A stretch of 5,004 nucleotides of DNA from Actinomycetes bacterium. GTDB taxonomy: Bacteria > Actinomycetota > Acidimicrobiia > Acidimicrobiales > Acidimicrobiaceae. Positions 4,959 through 5,004 of the stretch are shown here, in pieces. Numbering within the stretch: the first letter of the stretch is position 1; each line of letters begins with the position of its first letter. Below the pieces are notes generated by a model, which was given only the letters and a program-made list of their open reading frames with translations, did no database searches and was not told where the DNA came from. Position numbers and translations under genes: made by a program. The stretch spans positions 1 through 5,004 of the forward strand of contig JAKASN010000197.1 in NCBI GenBank assembly GCA_021819025.1. Reading direction: 5' to 3'.

Positions 4959-5004
4959 ATGGTTAGACTGCCTTTTGTGCTTGTTTGGATTGACTTAGAA
5001 ATGA
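4959..5004 (+). CDS. orn: Oligoribonuclease, N-terminal end only (cut by right edge)
   Basis: The last 46 bases are open from ATG 4959 and encode MVRLPFVLVWIDLEM, followed by one base of the next codon. The block LVWIDLEM is the near-invariant start of Orn, a DEDDh 3'-5' exoribonuclease, where it normally continues TGLD. Asp12 and Glu14 would be the first two of the four metal-binding catalytic acids. Orn degrades 2-5-nt RNAs and pGpG, the product of cyclic-di-GMP breakdown, in the cytoplasm. There is no clear Shine-Dalgarno before ATG 4959. The in-frame GTG at 4977 (VLVWIDLEM) is closer to the usual very short N-terminus, and a leaderless ATG is a third possibility. The gene is divergent from the glycosyltransferase, with only 33 bp between the two ATGs. 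The call rests on 15 residues, but the block is distinctive. Confidence 0.8.
   Translation, partial: MVRLPFVLVWIDLEM

Noticed and set aside
1..5004. CRISPR arrays, intact insertion sequences or toxin-antitoxin pairs
   Set aside because: No regularly spaced direct repeats, no transposase motif and no pair of small overlapping genes seen on either strand.

Overview
The window looks like chromosomal DNA from an actinobacterium of moderate GC, possibly of the Acidimicrobiia type. This is inferred from the gene set and style: a wax ester synthase/diacylglycerol acyltransferase (WS/DGAT), a stand-alone polyprenol-phosphate mannose synthase-like GT2 enzyme, a homotrimeric dUTPase, and an Orn whose start reads LVWIDLEM. 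No rRNA or other decisive marker is present, so the taxonomy is tentative.

Layout, left to right. (1) 1-491, minus: the first 163 codons of a CoA-disulfide/persulfide reductase-like flavoprotein, cut by the left edge. A sharp inverted repeat, ATACCC-CATA-GGGTAT, lies 11 bp upstream of its ATG and resembles CsoR/CstR-family operators. (2) 492-756: a 265-bp divergent intergenic region. (3) 757-1416, plus: a class I SAM-dependent methyltransferase with a GTG start behind a strong Shine-Dalgarno. (4) 1417-1809: a GC-rich stretch with no intact gene. It holds the ruined N-terminal domain of a phage/ICE-type tyrosine integrase (about 1497-1698, minus) and an intrinsic terminator (1751-1784). (5) 1810-1885, minus: tRNA-Gly(GCC) with encoded CCA. 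(6) 1982-3385, minus: a WS/DGAT family acyltransferase. (7) 3574-4023, minus: dUTPase, with a TTG start. (8) 4107-4925, minus: the DPM1/Ppm1-like glycosyltransferase. (9) 4959 to the right edge, plus: the first residues of oligoribonuclease (Orn), divergent from the glycosyltransferase.

The right half (tRNA to Orn) reads as ordinary housekeeping and lipid/cell-envelope chromosome: nucleotide-pool sanitation, polyprenol-phosphate sugar donor synthesis and neutral lipid synthesis. The left half sits on the 3' side of tRNA-Gly, where integrative elements recombine. The dead integrase fragment there, reading away from the tRNA, suggests an old integration scar or island edge. The sulfur-stress flavoprotein and the methyltransferase may or may not belong to that island. 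No intact novel defence or mobile system is visible; the most informative signals are the putative persulfide-responsive operator, the integrase relic at the tRNA and the edge-truncated orn.
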